Source of the DNA: Sulfidibacter corallicola
GTDB lineage: Bacteria; Acidobacteriota; Holophagae; Acanthopleuribacterales; Acanthopleuribacteraceae
Length of the DNA stretch: 64,000 nucleotides
Direction: 5' to 3'
NCBI RefSeq assembly: GCF_017498545.1
Contig: NZ_CP071793.1
Coordinates: forward strand, 7,558,256 to 7,622,255
Position 1 is the first letter of the stretch; every line of letters begins with the position of its first letter. Made by a program: the position numbers and the translations under genes. The notes under the pieces were generated by a model. The model did no database searches and was not told the origin of the DNA. It saw only the letters and a list, made by a program, of their open reading frames with translations. Positions 1 to 29,439 of the stretch are shown here, piece after piece.

Positions 1-1089
1 GCTCTCGAAGCCGGTTTCCTCGCGCGCCGGTTCGTCCGGAGCATCGGAGAAGAAGTTCGAGTCGGGATCCGTCAATCGGCGGCGATCGGTCAACTTGATC
101 GTTTTGCGGGTCTTGCTGCCGTCCGACAGCAGTTCCAGATCCACGACCGATCCGGGCGGACGGTTGCCGATCAGGGCGATCACATCTTGGGAGTTCCGGA
201 CCTTTTGGCCGTCGACCGCGATGATCACGTCGTCCTTGCGGATACCGGCCTTGGCGGCGGGGAACCCGTTCGCCACGTTCTGGATCAGGGCACCGCCCTG
301 GATGCCGTAATATTCGCGTGCTTCGTCGTCGAGGCTGGCCAGGGTGACGCCCAGTGCGCCGCGCCGCACCTCGCCGTGACGCTTCAACTGGTCGATGCTG
401 TGTTTGAACAGTGCGCTGGGGATCGCGAATCCGTAGGTTTCGCCGCGCGATACGATCATGGTGTTGATTCCCACGACGTCACCGCGGTTGTTGACCAGGG
501 GACCCCCGGAGTTGCCGAAGGTGATGTCCGCATCCGTTTGGATGTACGTGGCCAGATCCACCTGGCCCGCATTCATGTTGCGACCGATGCCGCTGATGAT
601 CCCGCTGGTGACCGAAAATCCCAGGTAGAGCGGGTAACCCAGTGCCAGAACCGTGTCGCCCACACGCATTTTGTCGCTGTTGCCGAGGCGCAGAAAGGGC
701 AGGTTGCCCGCATCGATCTTCAACAGCGCGATGTCCATGCTGTCGTCGCTGCCGATCAATTTGGCCAGATAGCGTTTTTCGTCGTGGAGAATGACGGAGA
801 TTTCGTCGGCCCGTTCGACGACGTGGCGATTGGTGACCACGTACCCGTCAGAAGAAATCAGGAAACCCGAACCCGCTGAGTTGGTGTCCTGGCCGCGTGG
901 CGTCTGCGGCTGGAAGAAGAAGTCGTAGGGGCTGTTTTGGCGGCGGTTGACCTGTTGGGTGGTGGATTGGATGTGAACAACGCTGGATCGAGTCTTTTCG
1001 ACCAGGTCCGCAAAGCCCTCCAGGGGCTGTGCGATGGCAGTGGTGCTGACGATGATCAAACTCAGCGACAAGATCGAGAAAAGTTTCAT
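1..1089 (-). CDS. htrA: HtrA/DegP-like periplasmic serine protease (3' end beyond window)
   Basis: A trypsin-like protease of the HtrA family, which degrades or refolds damaged envelope proteins. The reading frame is open from an ATG at 1089 to the window edge (363 codons), so the C-terminus is missing. The start is supported by AAGGAG about 7 bases upstream. A signal peptide covers residues 1 to about 20 (hydrophobic core, then TAIAQ). The catalytic triad is visible: His89 in TNRHVVE, Asp119 in DSMDIALL, and Ser194 in FGNSGGPLV. A PDZ domain follows at roughly residues 220-325, with the carboxylate-binding segment around YYGIQGG and the motif AAKAGIRKDDVI. The last visible residues are a polar linker, so a second PDZ domain could lie outside the window. 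The family assignment is secure, but the DegP, DegQ or DegS subtype cannot be decided. It is transcribed away from the giant gene and shares a 600-base divergent intergenic region with it. Confidence 0.93.
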   Translation of the reverse strand, partial: MKLFSILSLSLIIVSTTAIAQPLEGFADLVEKTRSSVVHIQSTTQQVNRRQNSPYDFFFQPQTPRGQDTNSAGSGFLISSDGYVVTNRHVVERADEISVILHDEKRYLAKLIGSDDSMDIALLKIDAGNLPFLRLGNSDKMRVGDTVLALGYPLYLGFSVTSGIISGIGRNMNAGQVDLATYIQTDADITFGNSGGPLVNNRGDVVGINTMIVSRGETYGFAIPSALFKHSIDQLKRHGEVRRGALGVTLASLDDEAREYYGIQGGALIQNVANGFPAAKAGIRKDDVIIAVDGQKVRNSQDVIALIGNRPPGSVVDLELLSDGSKTRKTIKLTDRRRLTDPDSNFFSDAPDEPAREETGFES

Positions 1090-23206
<22,117 letters not shown>

Positions 23207-23212
23207 GGTCCG

Positions 23213-23245
23213 GGAATCGGCGCCTGTTTCGGGTGCCGGTTCCCC
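23213..23245 (+). terminator. Terminator-like hairpin after the giant gene
   Basis: A 13-bp stem, GGGAATCGGCGCC (23213-23225) with GGTGCCGGTTCCC (23233-23245), including two G-U pairs and a 7-base loop. It begins 6 bases after the stop codon. No T run follows, so it may be a stabilising 3' hairpin or a Rho-assisted terminator rather than a classical intrinsic one. Confidence 0.55.
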
Positions 23246-23609
23246 CTCCGAATGTGCGCCACGACAACCCACGTTCTCTTTTTTGGGAAAAAATCGATCG
23301 AGCTGCATCCGTACCCAGGATGGTCGCGAAGAGGAAACATGTAACCGGTCGGAAATGACGAAAGTAAGGCCCTTGTCACCAAGCAACATCCTATGCAATT
23401 CAAGTTGCTTGGCTTTACGCTATCGAAAGTTTGGCGAAATTTAAGAAGTTCTGGAAAATTTGCCATGATCGATGACGCCTTCGCTTGTTTCCCCTCTGCC
23501 TTCCGAGTCTTCCGCTTCGGCCACCATCTGAGCGTGCCGGATCCTTCGCTGCATCGTGCACCCGCACGGCGCCAGGGGAGCGGTGCGCCCAAAAATAAAG
23601 GAGATTCAC
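23246..23609. other. Intergenic region with a stem-loop upstream of the unknown-function gene
   Basis: About 360 bases with no gene. A perfect 9-bp inverted repeat, CCAAGCAAC (23379-23387) with GTTGCTTGG (23404-23412), encloses a 16-base loop about 200 bases before the start at 23610. It could be a leader hairpin or an operator; nothing in the sequence decides between them. Confidence 0.4.
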
Positions 23610-25304
23610 ATGACGGACACAGTGATCGATGTAAACGGGACCTCGACCGATTTCTCGACGGAGTGGCCCGGCGTGGCGCCCGCATTCGACTTCTTGCGCC
23701 GGGTCGCCGGCCGTGCCGATGCGGTGGGCATCGCGTCCCAGCTCTTGGAGCAGCCTGGCGTGCGCAACGTCGACGAGGGCCTGCTCCGGAAAATGTTCGA
23801 AGAACTCAACAGCGAGGCGCCGCCCCGGAACCTCGCCGAACTGAAGCACAGGGTGGACGGGCTCGGCGACACGCTGGGCGATCGGCTCACGACGGCGCTC
23901 GCGTTCAACGGCGTGTTGAGGTGGTCCGATGGTCGGTTGCGGCCCGGTTTCGTCGAGGCGCTCGCCGACGAAGGCGTCGATCCCATTTGCGCCTGCCCGC
24001 AGCCCGAGACGGCGCTGGTTCCGCTGGATCTGGATCGGGTCTGTGAGCCGTTCTACCTGGACAAGGTGGGCGTGATCCAAAACCCGGGTTTCGGCAACAC
24101 CGGCTTGGACGCCCTGATCCAGGCTTCGGCGTCGTTTGGGCTGGCCCGGTTGGCGCGGGCCCGAGTAGAGGACGATCCCGTGTTCGTGCCTTTGCTCGAC
24201 GAGTTGGAAGAGGTCGGTTACCGGCTGCTGTGCCGTCGTCCCGAGATCGCGCAACCGCGTGCGGCGATACGGGCCCACATCGATGTCGCGTTGGAGCGAT
24301 TGGCCCGGGGCAAGGCCTCGCGCAATGCCGACCAGCGCCTGGACGATGCCGTCATGCTGGCGTTCAGTGAGTTGTTGGTGGCTTCGCCCGGCCGCATCGT
24401 TCAGTTCCCGCCGGCCTGGAAGGACCGCTTGGAACCGATCGAGATACCGGACGGCGACGACGGCTTCATCGAGGGACCCGTACTGATCGGTCAGGACAAG
24501 GCGTACGAACTGGCGATCAACCTCAACCGCGTGCGCTGCGAAGTGGAGACGACGCCGAAAGCGGGCGAGGACGAATTCCGGATCCAAACCAAATCGACCG
24601 TTCAAAGCAAGAACGTGCTCTCGAAGAATTACGGTCACGATTTCGACGAAGCCGAGGAGGACATTCCCAATCTGGAAATCCTCAAGTTCGCGGTTCCCAA
24701 AAAGGCGGGAAGCACCCAAACCTTCAGGACCTATTTCCAGCCCTACGAAAGCGACGAGCTGACGGCCGGCGACATCACGAGGTTCCTGAACGTGCTGGCC
24801 AAAATCGTGGAGGCCATCGCCAAGGTGGCCGAGGCGGCGTCCAAGAAGAAGGCGGCCAAAACGGCCGAAAAGGCCGGGACCGGTGCGAGCGAAGCCCAAT
24901 TGAAAAAGGTCAAGTCGGTGAAGGAGACGCTTGAAAAGCTTCCCGACAAGAAAGCCATCCAAAAGGCCGTCGAAGGTCTGGGAGAAGCGGGCGCCTTCGG
25001 GTTCTTGAGCTTCCTCAACGGGAACGATGCCTTCACGACGGTGACCATCTCCGGTTCGGTCACCAGCAATGGCCCTCAACTGGCGCCCGACTGGAGTTTC
25101 CAGGTGACCGGCGGCACCTTGAGTGCGAACCAGAAGCGCAAGGTGATGGTGAAAGCCAAGACGGGTGCGCGCAACATCAAACGGTTACAGGTCCACGAAC
25201 TCAACGCCAAAGGCATCGGCCTGGCGCCGGGCAAGGATCCGGAAATCGGCGCCTACCTGCTCGATTTGGCCGTGGTCGTGCGTGAGAAACCGAAGACCAC
25301 CTGA
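23610..25304 (+). CDS. Protein of unknown function, 564 aa, probably cytosolic
   Basis: I do not recognise this protein. The ATG at 23610 is chosen because AAGGAG lies 6-7 bases upstream; an in-frame start at 23556 has no such site. There is no signal peptide and no membrane segment. Residues 1-300 are acidic and alpha-helical in character. Residues about 400-450 are a Lys/Ala-rich helix (SKKKAAKTAEKAG and neighbours) that looks like a linker or coiled coil. The last 90 residues look like a small beta-rich domain (TTVTISGSVTSNG, WSFQVTGGTL). Three cysteines cluster near residues 128-148 (CACPQ and RVCEP), which could bind a metal but may be chance. It stands alone, follows the giant gene by 400 bases, and is followed by a strong hairpin. 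No enzymatic motif was found. Confidence 0.8.
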   Translation: MTDTVIDVNGTSTDFSTEWPGVAPAFDFLRRVAGRADAVGIASQLLEQPGVRNVDEGLLRKMFEELNSEAPPRNLAELKHRVDGLGDTLGDRLTTALAFNGVLRWSDGRLRPGFVEALADEGVDPICACPQPETALVPLDLDRVCEPFYLDKVGVIQNPGFGNTGLDALIQASASFGLARLARARVEDDPVFVPLLDELEEVGYRLLCRRPEIAQPRAAIRAHIDVALERLARGKASRNADQRLDDAVMLAFSELLVASPGRIVQFPPAWKDRLEPIEIPDGDDGFIEGPVLIGQDKAYELAINLNRVRCEVETTPKAGEDEFRIQTKSTVQSKNVLSKNYGHDFDEAEEDIPNLEILKFAVPKKAGSTQTFRTYFQPYESDELTAGDITRFLNVLAKIVEAIAKVAEAASKKKAAKTAEKAGTGASEAQLKKVKSVKETLEKLPDKKAIQKAVEGLGEAGAFGFLSFLNGNDAFTTVTISGSVTSNGPQLAPDWSFQVTGGTLSANQKRKVMVKAKTGARNIKRLQVHELNAKGIGLAPGKDPEIGAYLLDLAVVVREKPKTT

Positions 25305-25312
25305 TCGTGCGC

Positions 25313-25346
25313 TGGCCGTTCGCGGGAGTGTTCCCGCGAACGGCCA
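25313..25346 (+). terminator. Strong hairpin after the unknown-function gene
   Basis: A perfect 15-bp inverted repeat, TGGCCGTTCGCGGGA (25313-25327) with its complement (25332-25346) and a 4-base loop, begins 8 bases after the stop codon. A T run is absent, but the position and strength fit a transcript 3' end. Confidence 0.7.
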
Positions 25347-25940
25347 TGTCCTAACGGGCATACCCAGTTCGTTTCCGAGAGAGAACAAGCCGATTCGAAG
25401 AGCCCGCATGAGCGTAAGCGACGTAAGGCCTGTAGGTTGAGCAGCTTGCTCAACCAATCGAAGCAAATCCCGCAGCGACATAACACCGTGCAAAAGAGCG
25501 GAGCGAACCCTTTTTGGTGAGGAGCATGCAAGGCGTGAATGTGCTTTGTTGTGAATTGTAATATACTGATATATAGCGGGTTGTGTTGGTGGGCCCGCCA
25601 TGGGGCGGTAGCAAACTGATGAACCTACATGCCCGGCGGCTCTCATGGACTATCGGGCTCTGTCGGAATGCGTTTCTAGTGGTGGGGCGCTTCGCGTTTG
25701 TGCGTGAGTCTTTTTTGCCACATGGGTCGCTTCGACTGGTTGAGCAGGGCCGGTAAGGCAGGCTGCTCAACCTACAGGCCTTACGCCCCTCTCGTGATGC
25801 GAACTTCTCGCAGATTGGGGCTTCGATGAACGCGCGACTGCCAACACAAAACGCTTCGCTCTTAAAGAATTCGAAAAGTTGGAGTTACATCGCTTCGATT
25901 GGTTGAGCAGGGCCGGTAAGGCAGGCTGCTCAACCTACAG
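25347..25940. repeat. Intergenic region with dispersed palindromic repeats
   Basis: A non-coding mosaic of short repeats. The unit GAGCAGGGCCGGTAAGGCAG followed by GCTGCTCAACCTACAGGCC occurs at about 25741-25780 and again at about 25904-25943. An inverted relative, GGCCTGTAGGTTGAG, is at 25424-25438. Each contains the CAACCTACAGG sequence that is the target of the nearby IS110 element. No gene with a ribosome-binding site is present. Confidence 0.7.
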
Positions 25941-26383
25941 GCCTTACGACCCTCTCAAGATGCGGGTACTTTGGACTTCACGGCTTTCGATTGGGGTCGT
26001 GAGGGAAATGATCGGCTTCGCTCTTTGGCTCAATTGATTGTTGTTGCTTGGGTTGCTTCGACGCGTCGGCCCAGCGGGCCAACCTACAGGCCTTACGACC
26101 CCCTCAAGATGCGGGTACTTTGGACTTCACGGCTTTCGATTGGGGTCGTGAGGGAAATGATCGGCTTCGCTCTTTGGCTCAATTGATTGTTGTTGCTTGG
26201 GTTGCTTCGACGCGTCGGCCCAGCGGGCCAACCTACAGGCCTTACGACCCCCTCAAGATGCGGGTACTTTGGACTTCACGGCTTTCGATTGGGGTCGTGA
26301 GGGAAATGATCGGCTTCGCTCTTTGGCTCAATTGATTGTTGTTGCTTGGGTTGCTTCGACGCGTCGGCCCAGCGGGCCAACCT
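25941..26383. repeat. 149-bp tandem repeat, three copies
   Basis: Three almost identical copies of a 149-bp unit start at 25941, 26090 and 26239. The last copy is cut by the IS110 element at 26383. Each unit starts GCCTTACGACC and ends AGCGGGCCAACCTACAG, so every junction carries a CAACCTACAGG target site. Because 149 is not a multiple of three, overlapping frames across the array appear as look-alike short reading frames that should not be called as genes. Confidence 0.92.
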
Positions 26384-26504
26384 GTACCATAGAGTTCAAG
26401 CTCTATGGTTAATATTCAGTTCGTCACAGCCGTAGCCTTTTTCTTTTTTTGCTTCTTTTTTTCTTTTTGTGGAAACTGTGAATCTTGTGGAAAACTTTTT
26501 AGGT

Positions 26505-26700
26505 AGACGGTTAGGCGACTCCGGCCGGCCGACCAGAGTCGCCGGGTGAGATGAAGCCTTCGACCAACCTGAGCGCCCTGGTGGGTAGCTCGTCTGTAGG
26601 ATTTTGCTCATCTCACCCTTTCCACACCGTTGAAAACCGCAGACTATCTGGGATTCTTCAAGTCCGTGTTTTTGCAGGTTTGGCTTTTGCGGTGTGTACC
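26505..26700 (+). ncRNA. Candidate bridge RNA of the IS110 element
   Basis: The non-coding left end folds into three elements: a 5' hairpin (GGCGACTC 26514-26521 with GAGTCGCC 26536-26543); a large loop closed by a perfect 11-bp stem (26544-26554 with 26608-26618); and a second loop closed by CACACCG (26623-26629) with CGGTGTG (26690-26696). The first loop contains CCAACCT (26564-26570), identical to the left target plus core. It also contains CTGTAGG (26594-26600), complementary to CCTACAG of the right target. The second loop contains CAGACTATC (26640-26648), identical to the last nine bases of the element at 27841-27849. It also contains TGCAGG (26673-26678), which can pair with CCTGTA at the donor junction using one G-U pair. 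This is the target-loop/donor-loop logic known for the IS621 bridge RNA. The exact RNA ends are not visible. Confidence 0.85.
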
Positions 26701-26734
26701 GTCCTTCACCTCTTCGGCATTGTGGAGGCTCTTC

Positions 26735-27796
26735 ATGACCAAGACCCTAACCGCCTGGACCGGCATTGACGTTAGCAAAAACACCTTCGATATCGCTTAT
26801 GTTTCCACCGAGAAAGGCGTCCCATTCGAGAAAGACATCCCATTTCACCGCATTCCCGCTCGTAAATTCCCAAGGACTCTCACAGGGGCAGAAGATGCCT
26901 TGACCTGGCTTGATGAGGCTCTTGGGTTTCCCGAACCTTTCAAAGAGCATGTCTGGGTCGTGATGGAGGACTGTGGAAGATACGCCGAGGAATTACGTTT
27001 GTGGCTGTCGATGAACAAGGGGCCATCCATCTGTATGATCACCCCCTCGCTCACGGCCGCTTACGCAAAAAGCCGAGGTCTTCGAAATAAAACCGATCGG
27101 GTGGATGCTCGATTGCTTGCCCTTTTCGGTCAAGAACGCAAACCTAAAATTCAAACGATTCCGAGTCGGACCTATCAGATTCTCAAGGACTTGTGGCGAT
27201 GCAGGCAGGAGTATGTCGAACTCCAGGTAGCCGAGGGGAATCGGGCAGGTCAGCCGCTGCAAATCGAAGCGGTTCAGAAGATTCGAAAAAAACATCTCAA
27301 GGAGCTACAAGACCATATCGATCGGGTCGAGAAGGAAATCAAAAAGCTTCTCAACCGGACCCCAAAACTCAAGAAGGATGTGGACTTGTTATGCACGATA
27401 AAAGGGATCGGTTTCCTCACTGCTGTAATGGTCATCGCTGAAATGGGAGATCTCCGAAGATTTGCGCGAAGCCGCCAAGTCGGTGCATTTGCAGGGTTAA
27501 ACCCGTCAAAGTTCGAATCGGGGACCTCGGTGAAAAAAACGACGATTATAAGTCGCAAAGGCTCAGCGGTACTGCGAGCGGGGCTTTACATGCCTGCGCT
27601 GACAGCCTGCCGTTTTAACGAACAAATGAAAACATTCTACGAGCGGTTGATACGCAAAGGAAAGTCGAAAAAGGCCGCTGTCGTGGCGGTCATGCGCAAA
27701 TTGTTGGTGCTCATGCGGGCAATTCTAAAAACAGGAGTTCCGTACCAGGAGGATTTTCAAAAGTGTGCGTCTGCGGAAAAGATGTGCAAAACCTGA
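26735..27796 (+). CDS. IS110-family transposase (RNA-guided recombinase type)
   Basis: A 353-residue DEDD recombinase. The N-terminal RuvC-like domain shows Asp12 in GIDVSK, Glu78 in VVMED, and Asp121 and Asp124 in KTDRVDARLLA. A coiled-coil region covers about residues 175-210 (KIRKKHLKEL and following). The C-terminal Transposase_20 domain shows IKGIGFLTAVMVIAEMG, FAGLNPS and the SRKGSAVLR segment, where Ser277 is the likely nucleophile. The ATG at 26735 is chosen because GGAGG lies 7 bases upstream (26723-26727). The longer frame from 26630 would overlap the candidate bridge RNA. Length and motifs are complete, with no frameshift, so the element may be active. The upstream position of the RNA matches the IS110 group rather than the IS1111 group. 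Confidence 0.95.
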   Translation: MTKTLTAWTGIDVSKNTFDIAYVSTEKGVPFEKDIPFHRIPARKFPRTLTGAEDALTWLDEALGFPEPFKEHVWVVMEDCGRYAEELRLWLSMNKGPSICMITPSLTAAYAKSRGLRNKTDRVDARLLALFGQERKPKIQTIPSRTYQILKDLWRCRQEYVELQVAEGNRAGQPLQIEAVQKIRKKHLKELQDHIDRVEKEIKKLLNRTPKLKKDVDLLCTIKGIGFLTAVMVIAEMGDLRRFARSRQVGAFAGLNPSKFESGTSVKKTTIISRKGSAVLRAGLYMPALTACRFNEQMKTFYERLIRKGKSKKAAVVAVMRKLLVLMRAILKTGVPYQEDFQKCASAEKMCKT

Positions 27797-27851
27797 CAAG
27801 ATTTCCGCATTCCTCCCCCAATTTTAGGGTTGACACACAACAGACTATCCT

Positions 27852-28130
27852 ACAGGCCTTACGCCACTTTCACGATGCGGGGGGCTGTGGACCTTGCGGC
27901 TTCGGACGCTCTGTCAGGGGAGAAAACGGCTTCGCTCTTTTCCCGCTCGATACTGCGCAGCCTTGATCCCTCGAAAAGTCGGGCTAGCGGCCATACCGGC
28001 CGTGCCCAACCTACTGCCGCGCCGACCCTCAAAGCATGCGGGAACTCCTCGCACGGGTCGCTTCGAAAAGTACATCCGGCGGATGTACCGACTGGGCACG
28101 ACGAATCTCTCGGCATTCCAAACCAACTTG
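27852..28130. repeat. Intergenic palindromic repeats downstream of the IS110 element
   Basis: Continues the interrupted target repeat (ACAGGCCTTACGCC). It contains a reverse-complement copy (28006-28047) of a unit also seen at 36588-36660 and 47156-47228. It also has the palindrome GTACATCCGGCGGATGTAC at 28070-28088, a member of the family seen at 39.2-39.4 kb. No gene is apparent. Confidence 0.75.
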
Positions 28131-29105
28131 TCACGGCGCACTTTTGCCGCGTTCGATGCGCAGCAGCACCAGCTCGCTCAGGTCGGCGATGATGCTGGCC
28201 CGCGCGGCGTCGATGTGCCCCGTTTCGGTCCAGATCAATTCCTTTGGATCCCCCGCGGACGCATGCAGTTTCTCGGCCGACCACTGGGGGATGCGCACGT
28301 CGTGGCGGGCGTTGATCTGTACGAAGGGCCGCGGGCTGATGTGCTGAACGTGCTGGTACGGCTCCAGCCGCGTCAGCAGCACCTGGCCCAGCTTGACCAG
28401 GCACGCGCGCAGGGGCCTGAAACGGATCTTGGGCTTCATGGTGTGCTCCAAGAGCCCGGGAATGTCGGCGCCGCCCTGGAGGCTCCATATCCGGGTGAAT
28501 CTTGGGTCGGCGGCACCGGCCACGATGGTGAAGAAGGAGCCCAGGCTGATGCCCACCAATTCGACCTGGCCGCCGTCCACATTCGGCAGCGTCAGCAGGT
28601 AATCCAGGGCCAGCAGGATCGCGGCGGGCGTGTCGTGCAGCCCGGCCCGCAGCTCGCGCAGGGCGATCAGGTACTCGACCCCGCTCATCCGCGTTTTGCC
28701 GCGGTAGGGATACGACAGGGCGACCACCACCATGTGCAGGTCTTCCTCCAGTAGCTTGATGGCGCGATGACCTCGATCGAAGCCACCGATCAGGATCACC
28801 ACCGGCAGCTTTTCCGGTTGGGGCCCGAGCGGACGGCGCACTGCCATGCGAAAGTGCATGCCACTGCTGGAGGTGAGCTCCAGGTACTCGATTTCCGAGG
28901 ATCGCCACGTTTCTGTCGCGGCGAAGGACGTCACGGAACTCAGGCTGCCGCGTCGTTCCTGGATGTAGTCGTCCAGGGGGCCGCTGTAGGCCAGGCCGTT
29001 GGGCCGCAGCCACAGCCAGGCGGCGACCATCAGGGCGATCGTGCACGGGGTTCCGATGAGGAGGGACCATTTGATCAGGCAGAATAGGCGACGCGTCGGC
29101 TTCAC
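28131..29105 (-). CDS. Membrane-anchored alpha/beta hydrolase
   Basis: A serine hydrolase of the alpha/beta fold, 324 residues from a GTG start at 29105. AGGAG lies 6 bases upstream of the GTG; an ATG 150 bases further upstream lacks such a site. An N-terminal transmembrane segment at residues about 11-33 suggests a membrane-anchored catalytic domain facing the periplasm. The fold is indicated by VVILIGGFDRGH (oxyanion region), the nucleophile elbow GISLGS (Ser187), the acid Asp269 in ARHDVRIP, and His297 in TGHIDA. The substrate is unknown; the family includes esterases, lipases and dienelactone-hydrolase-like proteins. It lies downstream of, and in the same orientation as, the regulator that ends at 29440, with a 334-base gap, so co-regulation is possible but not shown. 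Confidence 0.8.
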   Translation of the reverse strand: MKPTRRLFCLIKWSLLIGTPCTIALMVAAWLWLRPNGLAYSGPLDDYIQERRGSLSSVTSFAATETWRSSEIEYLELTSSSGMHFRMAVRRPLGPQPEKLPVVILIGGFDRGHRAIKLLEEDLHMVVVALSYPYRGKTRMSGVEYLIALRELRAGLHDTPAAILLALDYLLTLPNVDGGQVELVGISLGSFFTIVAGAADPRFTRIWSLQGGADIPGLLEHTMKPKIRFRPLRACLVKLGQVLLTRLEPYQHVQHISPRPFVQINARHDVRIPQWSAEKLHASAGDPKELIWTETGHIDAARASIIADLSELVLLRIERGKSAP

Positions 29106-29439
29106 GGGAGACTCCTGGTCAGGTGACGGAGGATCGGCGGTAGTGTCGTGATCTTGAGCCGGGAAGAGGGGGGTTGCGCGGTTTTTGGGGAAATTTCCGG
29201 TGAAATGTCGGCGGATGCGGCGGTTGATCGGCCTGGCTGGGAACCCTATTTTCAATGTGTACAGATAATCTACATTATTTCGGGTATATAGGTCGATAGT
29301 TCAAAGCACATCCGTTCGAATCGCGAACAGATGCGCGGTTGGATCGCTTGGCAGGACGGAATTTTGGCCAAAAGCCCGAGCGTTTTCGGGCCGCCCCGAA
29401 TCCCCTGGAATGAGCGGTGATCACCATCGGGGAAACCCG
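29106..29439. other. Intergenic region upstream of the hydrolase
   Basis: About 330 bases. It should hold the hydrolase promoter and ribosome-binding site (AGGAG at 29111-29116, read on the minus strand). The stretch 29250-29310 is notably A+T-rich. No gene, hairpin or operator could be identified with confidence. Confidence 0.5.

Larger units (their letters stand above)
26384..27851 (+). mobile_element. IS110-family insertion sequence, complete, inserted at a CT core
   Basis: The left junction reads CCAAC-CT-GTACC (CT at 26382-26383) and the right junction ACTATC-CT-ACAGGCC (CT at 27850-27851). Removing the element restores GCCAACCTACAGGCC, exactly the sequence found uninterrupted at 26079-26092 and 26228-26241. 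The insertion therefore lies at a CT dinucleotide within the local repeat, without terminal inverted repeats and without a target duplication beyond the shared dinucleotide. All of this is typical of the IS110 family. The element contains a candidate bridge RNA (about 26505-26700) and an intact transposase. A short inverted repeat, CCATAGAG/CTCTATGG, lies just inside the left end (26387-26408). Confidence 0.93.

Noticed and set aside
23393-25079. Frames on both strands overlapping the unknown-function gene
   Set aside because: The frame from 23610 has the clear ribosome-binding site and balanced protein composition; the others are shadows.
25941-26383. CRISPR array
   Set aside because: The direct repeats are 149 bp and contiguous without spacers, and no cas genes are nearby.
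25971-26412. Three overlapping look-alike frames of 71-95 codons
   Set aside because: They are the same 149-bp tandem repeat read repeatedly; the frame shifts between copies and no translation signal is present.
26630-26734. Upstream extension of the IS110 transposase
   Set aside because: The extension overlaps the donor loop of the candidate bridge RNA, and the GGAGG at 26723-26727 fits the ATG at 26735.
27797-28130. Terminal inverted repeats marking the IS110 ends
   Set aside because: None are present; the ends were instead set from the target repeat and the shared CT dinucleotide.
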